This document shows, one piece after another, positions 11,565-23,727 of a DNA stretch of 64,000 nucleotides. The first letter of the stretch is position 1. Each line of letters begins with the position of its first letter. The stretch is from contig OY540810.1 in the NCBI GenBank assembly GCA_961205875.1, positions 31,620,001 through 31,684,000 on the forward strand, given 5' to 3'. The DNA comes from Sialis fuliginosa (taxonomy: Eukaryota; Arthropoda; Insecta; Megaloptera; Sialidae). Position numbers and translations under genes: made by a program. Below the pieces are notes generated by a model. The model did not search any database. It worked only from the letters and a program-made list of their open reading frames with translations, and was not told the origin of the DNA.

Positions 11565-12136
11565 GGGAGCGTTCATTAAATATGTATGGCTTTAGCGGTA
11601 GGCGGGGTGGGGGGTCTATAAAACCTTACGAAGTTTTACGTGGAGTGATGAGTATTCCAAAGCGTTACTTAAGTAAGCTTTATTCCTTATTAAAAATTTA
11701 GAATAATTAAAATACGTCAGTTAAAACTGCTTTTTCATAAACTAAATCAATTAAAATTTGTAATACTATTAAAAATTACACTTTTTCACGATTCTACACT
11801 GGTAGAAACGTTGACTTGGGTCATGAAATCCATAACGAAAACAATATTTTCTTTATATAAGAATATACTCTTAATCCAACTGTATTATTGTTTTCATCCA
11901 ACAATATTGCTTTAAAGAGATACTCGTACAATAATATAGTTAGATTTATTATATTAAAAAAATATTGTTTTCGTTTATAAAACAATGATTTCTTGGCCCA
12001 AGTCAATTTTTTACCTGTGTAAGTTGCTAGTAATTTCGATTTAAAAAAATCTCACCTAAGACTTACGAATTATTTCAAGAGGGGAGGGGGGTCGAAAATT
12101 TTGAAAATCATCCTTACTTTATTAATGAACGCTTCT
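11565..12136. mobile_element. Outer MITE with GAGCGTTCATTAA ends, carrying a nested MITE
   Basis: The left end GGGAGCGTTCATTAA (11565) and right end TTAATGAACGCTTC (12122-12135) are inverse. G-rich blocks occur inside both ends (11598-11615 and 12080-12092). The element at 11797-12019 interrupts it. A left-half relative lies at 47188-47340. Confidence 0.65.
11797..12019. mobile_element. MITE with CACTGGTAGAAA ends, TA-flanked
   Basis: A 223-bp fold-back with ends CACTGGTAGAAACGTTGACT and the inverse, flanked by TA (11795-11796 and 12020-12021). Inner inverted segments contain ACGAAAACAATATTTT. A second copy is at 46926-47165. TA duplication suggests Tc1/mariner-type mobilisation. Confidence 0.75.
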
Positions 12137-12804
12137 TTATTTAAAATTTTAAAACCACTGGTTTCAATTAAAATAAAAAATGAAAAGGAAAACACAAAAA
12201 AAAAATAAACAAAAACACACAATCGAATTTTTATCTCCAGTAATAAATCTAAATCAAAATTTTAATCGACAAACTCATATTGAATCTTTACCATAAAAAA
12301 ATATCAATTTTACGTAACATAATAAATACTTGTACTGATGGGTTTATAATAGCTAAACAGAAAATTATAATTTCTTTATAATACATACATCGAACCAGTT
12401 AACGATCTGCGTATATAAATGAGTTTACTGAAAATAAGTTGTTTGCGTGTTGCTCAATCTATATTTCTTCTTTCCCAATAAACGAACGTGATATTTTGTG
12501 ACGTTAAAATTTCGTTCAAGTTAATTAATGAAAATACTTGCATACATTTTATGGTGAACGCTACTTCTGTGATCGTTTTTCCAAGATTTAATTATTTATT
12601 ATTATTTACAAACTATTATTGTATTTTGTTGGAAATTGAATCATGAAACATAGGCGTGGACAAGTATTTAAACCGCCTCCTTATTGTAAAATGTAAAAAG
12701 AGGGAACATATGAGTCACTGAGTTGCTTAGTAAATTATTTACTACATTTAATTACATGTCAAGTTTGTTTATAAAATATTAAGTAGTATGAATGAAATGG
12801 AGTA
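12137..12804. other. AT-rich non-coding DNA
   Basis: No supported feature was found. Confidence 0.5.
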
Positions 12805-13140
12805 AGGTACTGGCACCAGTTATGGCCGCTATAATTCTCATGAACTCATGTTACTAAGAAAACAAGTAACTCTTTATTTAATCAATTTAATTACTAAAGA
12901 CCGTAAATATAGTTTGTTTTTTATATTATAGCCTTTTATTTTGTTTATGTTTTTTCTCCAGTAATGGATAAAGTAAAACCAGTAATGAGTATGCAGTGAT
13001 GAATACTTGCTAATGATTACAAAATGATAAGTACTACGACACAAAAGATATAAAAGAAAGAATCGTCATATTTGAAACAATGTAAAGCAGTTGGTATGAT
13101 AATATAATAATTATATATAAATGTCCATCATTATTTCACA
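12805..13140 (+). mobile_element. AGGTACTGGCACCAGT-family MITE, right end missing
   Basis: It begins AGGTACTGGCACCAGTTATGG after TA (12803-12804), then jumps from CGCTATAA directly to TTCTCATGAACTCATG. The segment with AGAGCAAGGTTTACTG that other copies have is therefore lost. It follows the family through AAAGAAAGAATCGTCA (13056) and fades near 13140 without the right terminus. Confidence 0.7.
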
Positions 13141-13235
13141 AAGAAAGTTCATATAAACACGTGTCCGGAAATTTTTTGTGAGGGAGCTATAGATCCACAA
13201 AGATTTAGATATTTTTGTGACACAGTTATGATGAT

Positions 13236-13290
13236 ATTTTATAATCAGTTTAGTATTAAACACGTATTAATACTAAACCGATTATAAAAT
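13236..13290. repeat. Hairpin with 23-bp arms
   Basis: The arms 13236-13258 and 13268-13290 (ATTTTATAATC...) are inverse with one mismatch and a 9-nt spacer. It abuts a fragment of the GCTTCCTCG dispersed repeat. Its function is unknown; it may be a tiny fold-back remnant. Confidence 0.7.
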
Positions 13291-13395
13291 TTGTCTTGAC
13301 CTGAAACGGAAAGATCGAGTGAAAATCTTGAAATCAGAGAACAATTTATTGTTCTTTAAAAAACGATCGTAAAGCTTCTCGTATCTTCGATAATA
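13291..13395 (-). repeat. Fragment of the GCTTCCTCG dispersed repeat
   Basis: TTGACCTGAAACGGAAAGATC followed by AACGATCGTAAAGCTTCTCG and ATCTTCGAT matches the 5' part of the family on the minus strand. A second scrap (13687-13745) repeats AACGATCATAAAGC. Confidence 0.7.
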
Positions 13396-14983
13396 AAACA
13401 ACTCATAACAAAGATACAACGCATATTATCCATTATTGAATAAAAATCACAATTGCCATGAAAAACTATAATATGTTTGTTCGTCAAGGCACCAGCCAAA
13501 ACTACGAGTGCAATATTAAATTAAAGTCAAGTAAGCTTTGGAAAAAAGAATGGTTGATGTTTAAAATTTTTATATTTATTAAAATTCGTTGCTTATTTTG
13601 TTAATGAATAAACAGCAATGTAGGCTTTTAGGGAGGGAGGCTGGGTGACCGCCCGGGTTTCCAGTTCAGAGGGGGTGGCGGATCTAATAGATTTTTTTCT
13701 CTTTAAAGAACGATCATAAAGCTTTTTGTATCACCGATATGACGAGGAACAGTTGATCTTATGACAAATTAACAAAGTATACTTCTGTGTTTTTTGTATC
13801 ATATTATGACCTTATAAAAGTGCCAAACATAGGAAAAAAATTAAAAACAAAAAAATACTACATAAAAACCAAAGGACCTACTGACCACACACATCCCTGG
13901 TCTAAATAATTATTGGTTGATACTGGAAATCGATAATACATATTAATACTAAACTGGGTATCAAATTTAATTACTGTAACACAATGGGTTCTCAAAATAT
14001 TAAATAAAAACAGATTTGAGACAAAATCTTTGAGATTAACTTTTTTCTTGAAATATTTTTGTTCAAGTTTGTTTCACCTGATATAACTCACTCTGTATAT
14101 CGAATTACGTTTTATAATATTCAGACAAAGTTATTACTATAACACCTCCATTTTGAAAAAAAAGTTTCTAAATTTGAAAATTGAATTTTGCGTGTATTTT
14201 GGCCTGTATTAAAAAAATTTTATAACTGATAATGAAAAGCAGAATCTTACAAGTTGTAATGTTCGTTGATGTAATAAAACTATAATAACTATAATAAAAA
14301 CTGCGTTAAATAAAAAAAGCTGTACTCTGATAGGTCCATTTAGAGATTTTCAAGTCTATTAAAAATAACAGTCTTTGATGAAAATGGGGATAAACCTTCA
14401 GTATCCATACAATTCCCAAAGTTTATTTTTATATGCATCCACGTGCTTTTTATGATTTCTATTTACAACAAGTATTTAATGTGAAATGTCAACATTATAG
14501 GTATCTAATTATTCCGATTATCAAAAACGTTTATCTTGTGTTTTACCAATGTGTTTGTGGCGATAACAGTTACAGTGAAGGTTAAATTCTATTTATGCCC
14601 AGCTAACTGTAATCACAAAAGGATGTCCGGTCAAATTGATTTGGTGTATGTTGATAAATGATAAAACAAGTAATTTAATCTTGTGTGTTGTTTTTATATT
14701 GCAGTGATTTTTCTTATTTTACAAAAATGTAAATTCACAGCTGTAGATAACGATTGCCTTTTTCACAGAATCAATTGGAAAGGAATTTTTGTGATAGGGA
14801 TTTTATAATTTTTATGTCATATCTCTTCACATAATTATAACGGACTGATTTTTATGGTCATTATTATTAATTTTTAAGAAGATATTAACCTTAAGTTGGA
14901 GCTAGAGTAGATATCGTTATAGTAGCAGTTTTATGCTTGAACAAAAATGGAAAAAATGTTAACTATTAAAAAAATTGGTTAAG
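13396..14983. other. AT-rich DNA with one repeat scrap
   Basis: Apart from the GCTTCCTCG-family scrap at 13687-13745 and a G-rich patch at 13630-13680, nothing is supported. Confidence 0.45.
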
Positions 14984-15356
14984 GGGGAGTCTACAAGGTG
15001 TGACGTGGTGTGACAAGCGGAGGGGGGAGTCACACGATTTGTGACATTACATCTAAAAAATCAAAACAATTAATTTTATATGAATTATAAGAGCAAAAAT
15101 CTAAGGAAAAATTAATATGAAGAGTTTTTGGGAAAATTTCAAACGTGCAAGGTAAAATTTCATATAAATAAAAGTAACAATATATATAAGAATATTTATT
15201 TTGTTCTTTTTCGTTGATTTTGAGTACCTAATTATTGTTTCGAAGTTTGTGTGACATCACAACAGAGGGGGGGGTCACACAAATGTGACAACCTGTGACA
15301 AGGCCGAGGGGGGGGGAGTAGGTCAAAAAACCATGAAATTTGTGTGACGTAATTTA
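14984..15356. mobile_element. TCCATAAATTACGTCAC-family MITE, one end eroded
   Basis: The right end GTGTGACGTAATTTATG (15340-15356) matches the inverse of the family terminus. The inner sequence TTTCGTTGATTTTGAGTACC (about 15208) mirrors the copy at 2541. The left terminus is lost, although AGTCTACAAGGTGTGACGTGG (14988) of the subterminal region remains. G-rich blocks occur near both ends. The 68-codon frame inside is a shadow. Confidence 0.7.
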
Positions 15357-15769
15357 TGTATGTATCATTTTTGTAAATTTTTATAAATGAATCACACTTT
15401 AAAATAACATCTAATAGCTTGCAAAGCCTTAACCTCACAATATATAGGTACTTAAAATATAATTTAAATAATTAACAGTTATTCAAGTGAATATTTTTTC
15501 GGGTTAATATGATAATAAACTTCGAAAGAAATAATCTCTTTAGCAAGATACATAACCAAGTGCTTATATAGTAGAAAAAAACCACTCCATTCATGTGTCT
15601 CTACGAATACTATTTCATTGACTGTTAGCATCAACGTTATTTGCAAAATTGTCACTTTCACAGCGGTAGTTTCATTAAGTTATACAATTAACAGAGCCAA
15701 AGTGATCTTAACACAAAATCTGTAGCCATCTGTTTGACGTGAATGATTTTATGTACATTTATCACATTA

Positions 15770-15910
15770 TTGCCGCGCTCCGAGCAATCGAATTGGCAGA
15801 GGAAACAAAACCGGTCGAGTTTCCTCTCTTCACACTAACATACACATATGTTACGTACTTATGTACATGCTTGGACGTATACGTGAATGGGTGTCCGCAG
15901 GAATAACTCT
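15770..15910. promoter_or_regulatory. GC-richer segment with 9-bp hairpin
   Basis: CCGCGCTCCGAGCAATCGAA leads into the inverted repeat AGAGGAAAC (15798-15806)/GTTTCCTCT (15819-15827) with a 12-nt loop. The composition differs from the surroundings. It may be a conserved cis-regulatory or structured RNA site, but there is no direct evidence of function. Confidence 0.3.
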
Positions 15911-16189
15911 AGGGGAAGGTTATCTATAGATTTTTATAAATACGAGTATGTAAAATGAAAAAAGTAATATCAACCTCCCCATACCTCTGATAAGAAAATA
16001 ACGTTTCTTGTGTTTAAAAATAAAATACAACAAGCCGTTGGTTCGACTCTTGAGGTCCACACAACCAGCTTCCCAAAATGATATGACTATAAATTATAAA
16101 TACTTGAATTCTGATTATTTATTGTTTCCATATAGTTTGTTTGAATAATTTTTTTAATATGTATATAAATTTTAATGAAATTTGTCAAA

Positions 16190-16740
16190 AATAAAACTCA
16201 TCTTTGTATTATGAATATTAGTTTTCTATTATTCCTAATGTCAATAATATATTTTAATACACATTTTTAGAATAACTAATCTGAATATTTGAATTTAATT
16301 GCGTTTGATTCCAAGGTAACATGAATTAGTAAACGTATTTATTAGTATAGAAATGTTGAGGGTGGTTTTCACCTTTCAATGGCTATTTAGGCACGTATTA
16401 AAAAATGCTGAAATACATGTTTCATTAATTATAGTGTAGAATATTTATTCATGCCTAGTTTCAAGTAAATCCGACTAAAAACACCTTTTTTTCTCCCGTA
16501 GGGGTTGAATTTTAAAAATCCATTCTTTCAAGTCATATTCACGTCAAGACGCTTCGATTGGCATCCCAACGAAGTCAATAGCATCTTTTATTTGAGATTT
16601 CGTGCACGTAAAAAATGACATTTTTTTTAAAACAGTGTATATATACTGACCTTAAATAAAAAATTTCAACATATTTTTATGTTTCAAATTTCCGGACCGA
16701 TTACAATAACTTCCTATAGGAAGTTAAAAAAAATTATGGA
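16190..16740. repeat. Dispersed repeat fragment, also at 53430-53600
   Basis: ATTAGTTTTCTATTATTC...CTAATGTCAA and GAGGGTGGTTTTCACCTTTC...GGCTATTTAGGCACGTA recur at 53455-53585. Further on, GGGGTTGAATTTTAAAAATCC and GCATCCCAACGAAG resemble 3' regions of insect retroelements. No coding part is visible, so the class is unresolved. Confidence 0.5.
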
Positions 16741-16884
16741 AGATGCAAAATGTTTATTGGTGAATGAAAAAAAAAACTATATTTATATATTTTTTTTAAA
16801 TGCACCAATCAACTAATTACTTACTCAAGTATTCAAATAAGTTACGTAAAAATTTATAAAATATAATTGATAAAAAATGTGTTA

Positions 16885-17110
16885 TTTTCCCCTGTTGTGT
16901 TTATTCGCGGACGCCAATGCCCAGCATCCTCGCTCCGGTGTTGTTTGGCTAATTGTCGCGGAGACCGGCGATCGCTTCCGGATCTCAACCTGTTTACAGA
17001 CAGTTATCTAACTCTGCATCCTTTTCACCAGTAAAAAAACCTGACGTGTCGTTGCTGTTATACACAGGATATGCGCTCCAACTAGGGCATGCGATAACGC
17101 GTGGGTATGT
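16885..17110. promoter_or_regulatory. GC-rich island, candidate enhancer or promoter
   Basis: CpG-containing sequence (GCGGACGCC, GTCGCGGAGACCGGCGATCGC) lies in AT-rich DNA. It contains forkhead-like TGTTTAC (16991) and TGTTTATTC, and homeodomain-like GGCTAATTG. There is no open frame. Regulatory function is inference from composition and site content. Confidence 0.35.
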
Positions 17111-17570
17111 TTTGCAGTTACTTTAGGATTTTCTTATAATTTCGATTTCCGTTGTCATATAAGCTGCATCCAGAATAACGAAAGTACAGTAATTATCGAT
17201 CATTTATGTTCAGTATGTAAAAGTTTAAGCATAAATGCATTTTTTAATTTATTTCCATTCTATTTAGCTATACTGTCTCGTGACAAATTTTTGGGAATAA
17301 ATTAAACACCCACTATTTTAAATTAAATGAGAAATAGTGAAGAGCATTAAATAAACTATTCTAACACTTAATAAACTATTATAGCATTTGTAAACAATAT
17401 TGAACAGTATTTTTTGTATTTTAGCAATAGTTAATATAAACTAGCGTTAAGAAAATACTTTTTGTTCATTAAAGAAATAAAATAATACAGAAAAAAAAGT
17501 GCCCCTTAAATAGGTTGGTGAGATTTGTACTAAATGAGCATATATTTTTAACTCGCTTAATCATAATATG
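17111..17570. other. AT-rich non-coding DNA
   Basis: No supported feature was found. Confidence 0.5.
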
Positions 17571-17685
17571 ATTTGCTCAAAACTGACATTACCATATGAA
17601 ATAATGCTAAAAATTCATTCAAAATCCACTACATTCTCTATTTTTTTTTAAATGGAATGAACGAATTTTAGAACTCACCTCCTCA
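17571..17685. mobile_element. TGAGGAGGTGAGTTCC-family MITE, right half
   Basis: It starts inside the element at ATTTGCTCAAAACTGACATT and ends with GAACTCACCTCCTCA (17671-17685) followed by TA. The left half is absent. Confidence 0.7.
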
Positions 17686-17706
17686 TATCATCCTTATATG
17701 CGTATA

Positions 17707-18177
17707 AGGTACTGGTACCAGTTATGGCCACTATAAGAGCAAGGTTTACTCTGTTTTTGTATTTGCCGGGTTTCTTTTTTGTAATTCTCATGAACTCATG
17801 TTACTAATAAAACAAGTAACTCTTTATTTAATCAATTTAATTACCAAAGTCCGCAAATACACTTTGTTTTTTAAATTATAGCCTTACAAAATGATAAGTA
17901 TTCCGACACAAAAGATATAAAAGAAAGAATCGTCAAATTTGAAACAAAGTAAAGCAGTTGCTATGATAATATAATAATTAATAAATAAAGTATACTAATA
18001 ACTTTTTTAAATTGGTCGATTGTCATCAAATCACGCTGTCAGACAGTTAAATGTATATAGATTAATATTCATAAATGGTAGTAATCAAATATCAACACAT
18101 ATTTCTAATTCAGTACATTTAATTTAAAAATAATCATTACTGGGGTCATGTCCAAGACTGGTGCCAGTACAGTACCT
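17707..18177 (+). mobile_element. AGGTACTGGCACCAGT-family MITE, complete
   Basis: A 471-bp element flanked by TA (17705-17706 and 18178-18179). The left end is AGGTACTGGTACCAGT; the right end is ACTGGTGCCAGTACAGTACCT. The right terminus carries an extra AGTAC compared with the copies at 21253 and 35311. The interior holds CTCATGAACTCATGTTACTA and ATCACGCTGT landmarks. It is non-coding. Confidence 0.85.
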
Positions 18178-18722
18178 TAGATACATACATATAATTATAA
18201 TAATAATAAAGATTTAATGTATAAAAAATAAAAAATGTTGCAACTAACTTTCTTCTACTAGTTTTCATTAAAAAAAAAACTATTATTACCTATACGTATC
18301 TGGAATTTTAATGTATCGCAATTCATTAAACTAAATCATAATGATATAGATCCATTACACATATATATGTACTGTACGTACAGATCATAACTTTCCAATA
18401 TAAAATAATGGATGATAAGTTTTTGCGGAAGCTGATGTGCGAGATACGAGACGTTACAGAAATTATACAGATTAAGACATTACATAACCATGTGGTGCAA
18501 TAAAAATATACCGTACCGGTTTCCAGTTATCTCGGTACATACTTACTAGCGATATTATTATAGATTTACAAGACTTATTGAATATAAATTGTTATTATAT
18601 CCGATGTTTGACTTTTCGGTGTAATTATAATGTTGTACATTTACTAATGTTTCAGAACGATGAAGTTCTCGAAGAGCTGTATACATTTCGCTTTACATTA
18701 CACGTTATCAACTTTTCTTATA

Positions 18723-18930
18723 AGGTACTGAATTAGAAATATTTGTTGATATTTGATTACTACCATTTCTGAATATTAATCTAAATACATTTAACTGTCT
18801 TACGTGTGATATGATATGGACATTTAAACTAATTATTAGTATAATTTATTTATAAATTATTATATTATCATTGCAATTGCTTTACATTGCTTCAAAGACG
18901 ATTCTTTCTTTTATATCTTTTGTGTCGTAC
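18723..18930 (-). mobile_element. AGGTACTGGCACCAGT-family MITE, both ends reduced
   Basis: Minus-strand copy. Reading leftward it contains ACGACACAAAAGATATAAAA, the ACAGTTAAATGTA segment, then ATTCAGTACCT directly at the terminus. The stretch between two CAGTAC words present in full copies is missing, consistent with deletion between those repeats. The left part is truncated near 18930. Confidence 0.7.
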
Positions 18931-19222
18931 CAAGTGTTTTAAAAAACCGTGCTGTTTTATCTTTTATCGGCATAGAAATCAAAATTGTTGTCGAAAATAA
19001 AAGACAATTAACTTATAGATATGTTCTTTGTCTAGGTTTTAGTATATATTTTATTACGTTAGGTAACATAAGGAATAAGCAGTGACGATAATAGTAAATC
19101 AAGTTTTTTTACAATACGCTACTAACGCTATCTAAACTAAAATTAGTAAACAACTGTGAAAAATAAAAAGATCTAAAATAAACTTTTATATTTAAGCGAG
19201 CGAAGCCGCGGGCACAGCTAGT
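18931..19222 (+). mobile_element. Possible Helitron-like 3' end
   Basis: The segment ends AAGCGAGCGAAGCCGCGGGC followed by ACAGCTAG and T (to 19222). A GC-rich subterminal stretch followed by CTAG and a downstream T fits Helitron 3' termini, and similar endings are common in insect genomes. The 5' boundary is not identified and the start given is nominal. Confidence 0.4.
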
Positions 19223-20520
19223 AAATAAATGAAAAACATATTAAAATTTTCACCATTTTTTTAAGTGTAGACCAGTTAAAAAAAAGACATTATATCTAAA
19301 CAAAATTAATAATATCTAATAGTTTTACAAAACATTTATATTTTACATATACACACCATTTTTATAATAACCTCTCCCTTTGTATACCCACGTATTCATT
19401 TTATAATAATGAAATTTTCGTATGCAAGAAGTACGCGTATAATTATTAATAAAATTGGAAAATTACAGCGTACAGAGAGAAAACAAAACCTTTTAGCAAA
19501 ACAACATTGAGCAAGGATAATTCAATTACCAACGTCAAAGCTTTCTCCCTCCGCGCTTGTTTTTATTATACTCTCCATATATTCTCTTATTTTCTCGACA
19601 TGACCTTATATCAACCAATACAAATCGAATTTTTTGTAGCATATTAATGGAACATCAGGTACTTTTATATTGGCAATTATTGTTTGAATGGAAAATTGTT
19701 TTTTTAATGTTTTTTTTATTTTTTAAACTTGCAAATACGTGCATAAATACAAGTGTGTTATATTTTAATTATATTATTTAAATATGGGCTTTATTTACAT
19801 CACAATATTTAGAGGAACAAGTGTTATAACATTTTTTAACTAATGGCCCAATTTTTCGGAGTAGGTAACAAGATTAAACGTAGAGAGAGACATGGACTGC
19901 GTGCATTCTGTAAAATTTGGTTTACATAAGAAAAAATAGAGATATGTATAACCCAACCATAATACTTTATCTTTTTTATACTCATGTTTAAATAAAGACA
20001 AGTACATACATAGACCCAACGGACGCTCTATCTCTTTTTGTAAAAATCACATTTTCGAATCATCTTTAAAAATAAAAAAATATTTTTTGTTGTCTTTACA
20101 TTCAACGTTAGTATAAGATTTTCAATGACGCATTACTTATACACAGAACCCCAGATACATATTTCAAAATCTTCATAAATATACTAAATAATATCACATA
20201 TTATGTATGTATGCCTTTTTTTATTCAGGCACTTCAGAATCAAGTTGTCTCTTAATCAAAATACCGTGAACGGAAACGTCTTTAATCGATAAATATTTTA
20301 ATGTAAACATTACATAAATTTACAACGGTGGGAATCGAAGTTAATGCATACTCAATATTCAGCTCTGTGTAAAAATAGACCGCAAAACAGCGAACGTTGG
20401 GACTAATTTATAGTAAAAATAGTCACATGTGTTTCAACGCGAGATCTCAATTTAGGTGGACTGAATGAGATTTTAATTTTCTTTATAATTAATAAATAAT
20501 ATTAAAGAAGTGTAGTTATA
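19223..20520. other. AT-rich non-coding DNA
   Basis: No supported feature was found. The frame at 19557-19781 has low-complexity, hydrophobic, chance-like composition. Confidence 0.5.
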
Positions 20521-20820
20521 CAGTGCCTTCCAAAAGTTCCGGGGCCACCTAAATAACTTTTGAATGGTTTCAAATATGGGATTGAATTTTATAGGAATAC
20601 AATGAGATTACAAAGTCTATTATTTAATCACAAAAACACTCACCTACACACCCCCGGGGGACGGGAGAGGAGGGAGTAAAGAAATCTTAAATGGCATATG
20701 GAGTTGAGTGAGGGCTCTTTCGAAAGGGCTTACCAAGATGAAAACAACACGGACTCACCGAGGTCCTTATGATTTTTTTTCGAAGAGTTATGACCATTTG
20801 AACATTTATATTTTATATTG
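20521..20820 (+). mobile_element. One-ended element starting CAGTGCCTTCCAAAAG
   Basis: TA then CAGTGCCTTCCAAAAGTTCC (20521) has the layout of TA-target transposon termini and resembles the CAGTGTATTCCAAG ends at 4019. A CCCCCGGGGG palindrome lies at 20651-20660. No matching right end was found, so it is probably truncated. Confidence 0.4.
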
Positions 20821-21252
20821 CATACGAATAAGTACGTGTTATCTCATAGACTATAAAATATAGTCTACGCGTTATCTACATGTCATTGTTTACCCAAGAC
20901 GCATATAGTACCTTTATTAGCCTATCCAAAGTTTCATCATATTATGCAGTAAACAAATTAATGTATTTAATATACGAGTAAGCTATAACATCACTATGAA
21001 AACCTTCTAACTTTATTAATTATAATTAACATACAAATAACGCAGTAACGACGCGACGGTGGACATTCATTGGTCAATATGTGACCTTTTCAAATGTCAA
21101 AGCGATTAACTTCACTTATTTTAAATTGTCCAATTTCGGTACATGTGTATGTATGTAGATATAAATAATTTATTTACAAACGAATTGAAGATTTTTCTTA
21201 TGTCTCATACCCATTATTTGTATTTTGTATTCTATGTATTTATGTATAAATA
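20821..21252. other. AT-rich non-coding DNA
   Basis: A small perfect inverted repeat, TAGACTATA/TATAGTCTA, lies at 20848-20868. Nothing else is supported. Confidence 0.45.
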
Positions 21253-21724
21253 AGGTACTGACACCAGTTATGGCCGCTATAAGAGCAAGGTTTACTGTTT
21301 TTGTGATGACGAGTTTCTTTTTTGTAATTCTCATGAACTCATGTTACTAATAAAACAAGTAACTCTTTATTTAATCAATTTAATTTTCAAAGTCCGCAAA
21401 TATAAGTAGTTTGTTTTTTAAATTATAGCCTTTTATTTTGTTTATGTTTTTTCTCCAGTAATGGATAAAGTAAAACCAGTAATGAGCATGCAGTGCTAGA
21501 TGCAAGATGGACACTTGTTAATGATTACAAAATGATAAGTACTACGATTTTGATAGCTATTGGCCGATTGTCATCAAATCACGCTGTAAGACACTTAAAT
21601 GTAGGTATGTATTATATTAATATTAAGAAATAGTAGTAATTAAATCAAACAAATATTTCTAATTCAGTACATTTAATTAAATTAGCCATTACTGGGGTCA
21701 TATACAAGACTGGTGCCAGTACCT
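21253..21724 (+). mobile_element. AGGTACTGGCACCAGT-family MITE, complete
   Basis: A 472-bp element flanked by TA (21251-21252 and 21725-21726). The left end is AGGTACTGACACCAGT; the right end is ACTGGTGCCAGTACCT without the extra AGTAC. The interior matches the copies at 17707 and 35311. Confidence 0.85.
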
Positions 21725-21949
21725 TATGTATGAGCATGCATAGAAACAGATACAAAGAATGCAAAATTGAAATTATTTAATTAAAATTGTGAACAAATAA
21801 AAAATTATCGTTAAATTGTTTTATTCAAATAGATAAAATACAAAAGCAATTTGTAATTTGTTACGCAAAACCTTGTTCTAGAACAATATTAAAATGGATT
21901 TAAGGCCATATCCATACAGATCTTAATACATCTAGCCACTGTTATTATC

Positions 21950-22040
21950 CTGTTAGCCAATTAACATGGTTGCACGTGTTCAGCGCGAAGAGCACGTTTA
22001 TTATCCGCGCTTTGTTATACGCAGACGTAATTATTCGGGT
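21950..22040. promoter_or_regulatory. Candidate cis-regulatory segment
   Basis: A compact, less AT-biased stretch with CCAATTAAC, GCACGTG-like, two TTATTATCC-like words (21953 and 22000) and GTAATTA (about 22026). The site density suggests an enhancer, but this rests on word content alone. Confidence 0.25.
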
Positions 22041-22167
22041 TGATTTATTGTTAATGCAAAAATCAAATGTAATAATATTAAAGTTTGGAATATTAATAGC
22101 CCAATTCTATTACTTATTGATAATTATGATTCCGAAATGAATGTACGATATTATAAAAGAAGTAATT

Positions 22168-22374
22168 AGCTAACAAGAGCTTTCAAATGGGGTATTAAAA
22201 TGTTTCTAGCACGCGCGGTAAATTAAAACCCTCGATATTAAACATATTTAAATATACCTACTGTCTGAGTCACCAACACTGGAATATCACAAAATTCCAA
22301 AACAAATTACAGAATTAATACCCCGTTGAAAGTGCTTGTTATTTAACAAATATTTGTTAGCTCCAGGGATTATT
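22168..22374. mobile_element. MITE, AGCTAGCAAGCACTTTC family
   Basis: The left end AGCTAACAAGAGCTTTCAAA and the inverse right end AGTGCTTGTT...TTAGCTCC share the inner word GGGGTATTA. The right end has an extra small palindrome, AACAAATATTTGTT, absent from the left. A second copy is at 41553-41806. Confidence 0.65.
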
Positions 22375-23720
22375 TTAGTGTGTAGTTGTAGCTTATTTCT
22401 GCAGTTCCAAAAATGAAAACTGCAGTTGTAAAAAGTGTAAGTATAATGCAAAAAAAGGTCCTCCGTTATAATACCAGACATAATGGTCTCATATTTCATA
22501 GTTGGGGGTCCTCACATATTTTTTATACGGATATAATTTATGTTAGTTGCAAAAATATTAACTTAAAATAATGATTATTTTTATTGAATTTTTTTCAAGA
22601 GATACGCGTAATTAGTTTACTATAAATTTAATTATTATTAATTAAAAAATACATATATATATCTAAATTATCACATCGCAAAAGAAATTTTTTTTTTAAT
22701 TAAGATAAGTTTTCAGTTATGTTAATGTATCATATTTTTGTAAACACTGTAACTAAAATTAAAATTAAATTAATCTGTTTCTTATAAATGGGGTAGAAGA
22801 GTTTTATGAGGCATAAAAACCAACATGAGAACGAAAAAAAGGGCTTAACTAATTCAGTTGAAAATTTATAATATGCAATTATGCTTTAATTTAGGTACAA
22901 TTGCATTTAGTATGTATGAGAGATGATAGTTCCAAATAGACATTTCTCTGTTAATCAATTATCAATGAAATTCTTTTAAATACAATATAAAACACTATTA
23001 ATTATGTTTATAATTCAAAACAATTGATATTTATTTTAAAATCTGAATGATACGCCAATGACTCGTGGAGCGATATGGTAACAACTCTAGGTAATGTGTT
23101 ATTAGTCCTTTATCTTTCTTTGTCTATTTGATAGTGTAATAACCGTCTTAGTCGTGAAAAGGTAACAAATAGACAGACAGATAGAGTTACTTTCGCATTT
23201 ACATATAATATTAGTATGAATTAATTAATGCATGTTTTCTTAAATAATTCGATTACATCTCAGTATCTTTATTTCAGAGACCGAAACAAGTTTAATGTTC
23301 AACACAGAAATCTAAAAATACTGACTATCTGACCCGAATTGAAAAATGTAGGTGTTATGTATTAAAAAAATACTTTTATAATTATTGGCCTCCTCCATCC
23401 TCATAGCTAACCCTTGCCACCTTTCTACCACGTTCATAACAAAAGTAACAAATATTACAGTTAATTTTTGTTAATTTTTTTACAGAACTTAGTATAGCCA
23501 GTACTAGGGTGAGATTATGTTGTTTATATGTTCACGTATACATACGTCACAATTACGTCATAAAATATCTTCTAAAAGTTTGTAATAAACAATACAAATA
23601 AGTAAACAAATCAGAACATTATTTATAATTTGAATATATTTTTCACAGTAATTGTGGCGTTTTGAAGTCAAATAGTGAGTTTTTTCACGATAAATAGGGC
23701 TCCGATGTGAAAACTTTGAA
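22375..23720. other. AT-rich non-coding DNA
   Basis: No supported feature was found. Open frames at 22287-22499 and 23558-23752 have no recognisable family. Confidence 0.5.
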
Positions 23721-23727
23721 TGCCAAA

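Noticed and set aside
16030..16060. tRNA-like B box (GGTTCGACTC)
   Set aside because: No matching A box, cloverleaf or terminator at the right spacing. It may be a SINE scrap at most.
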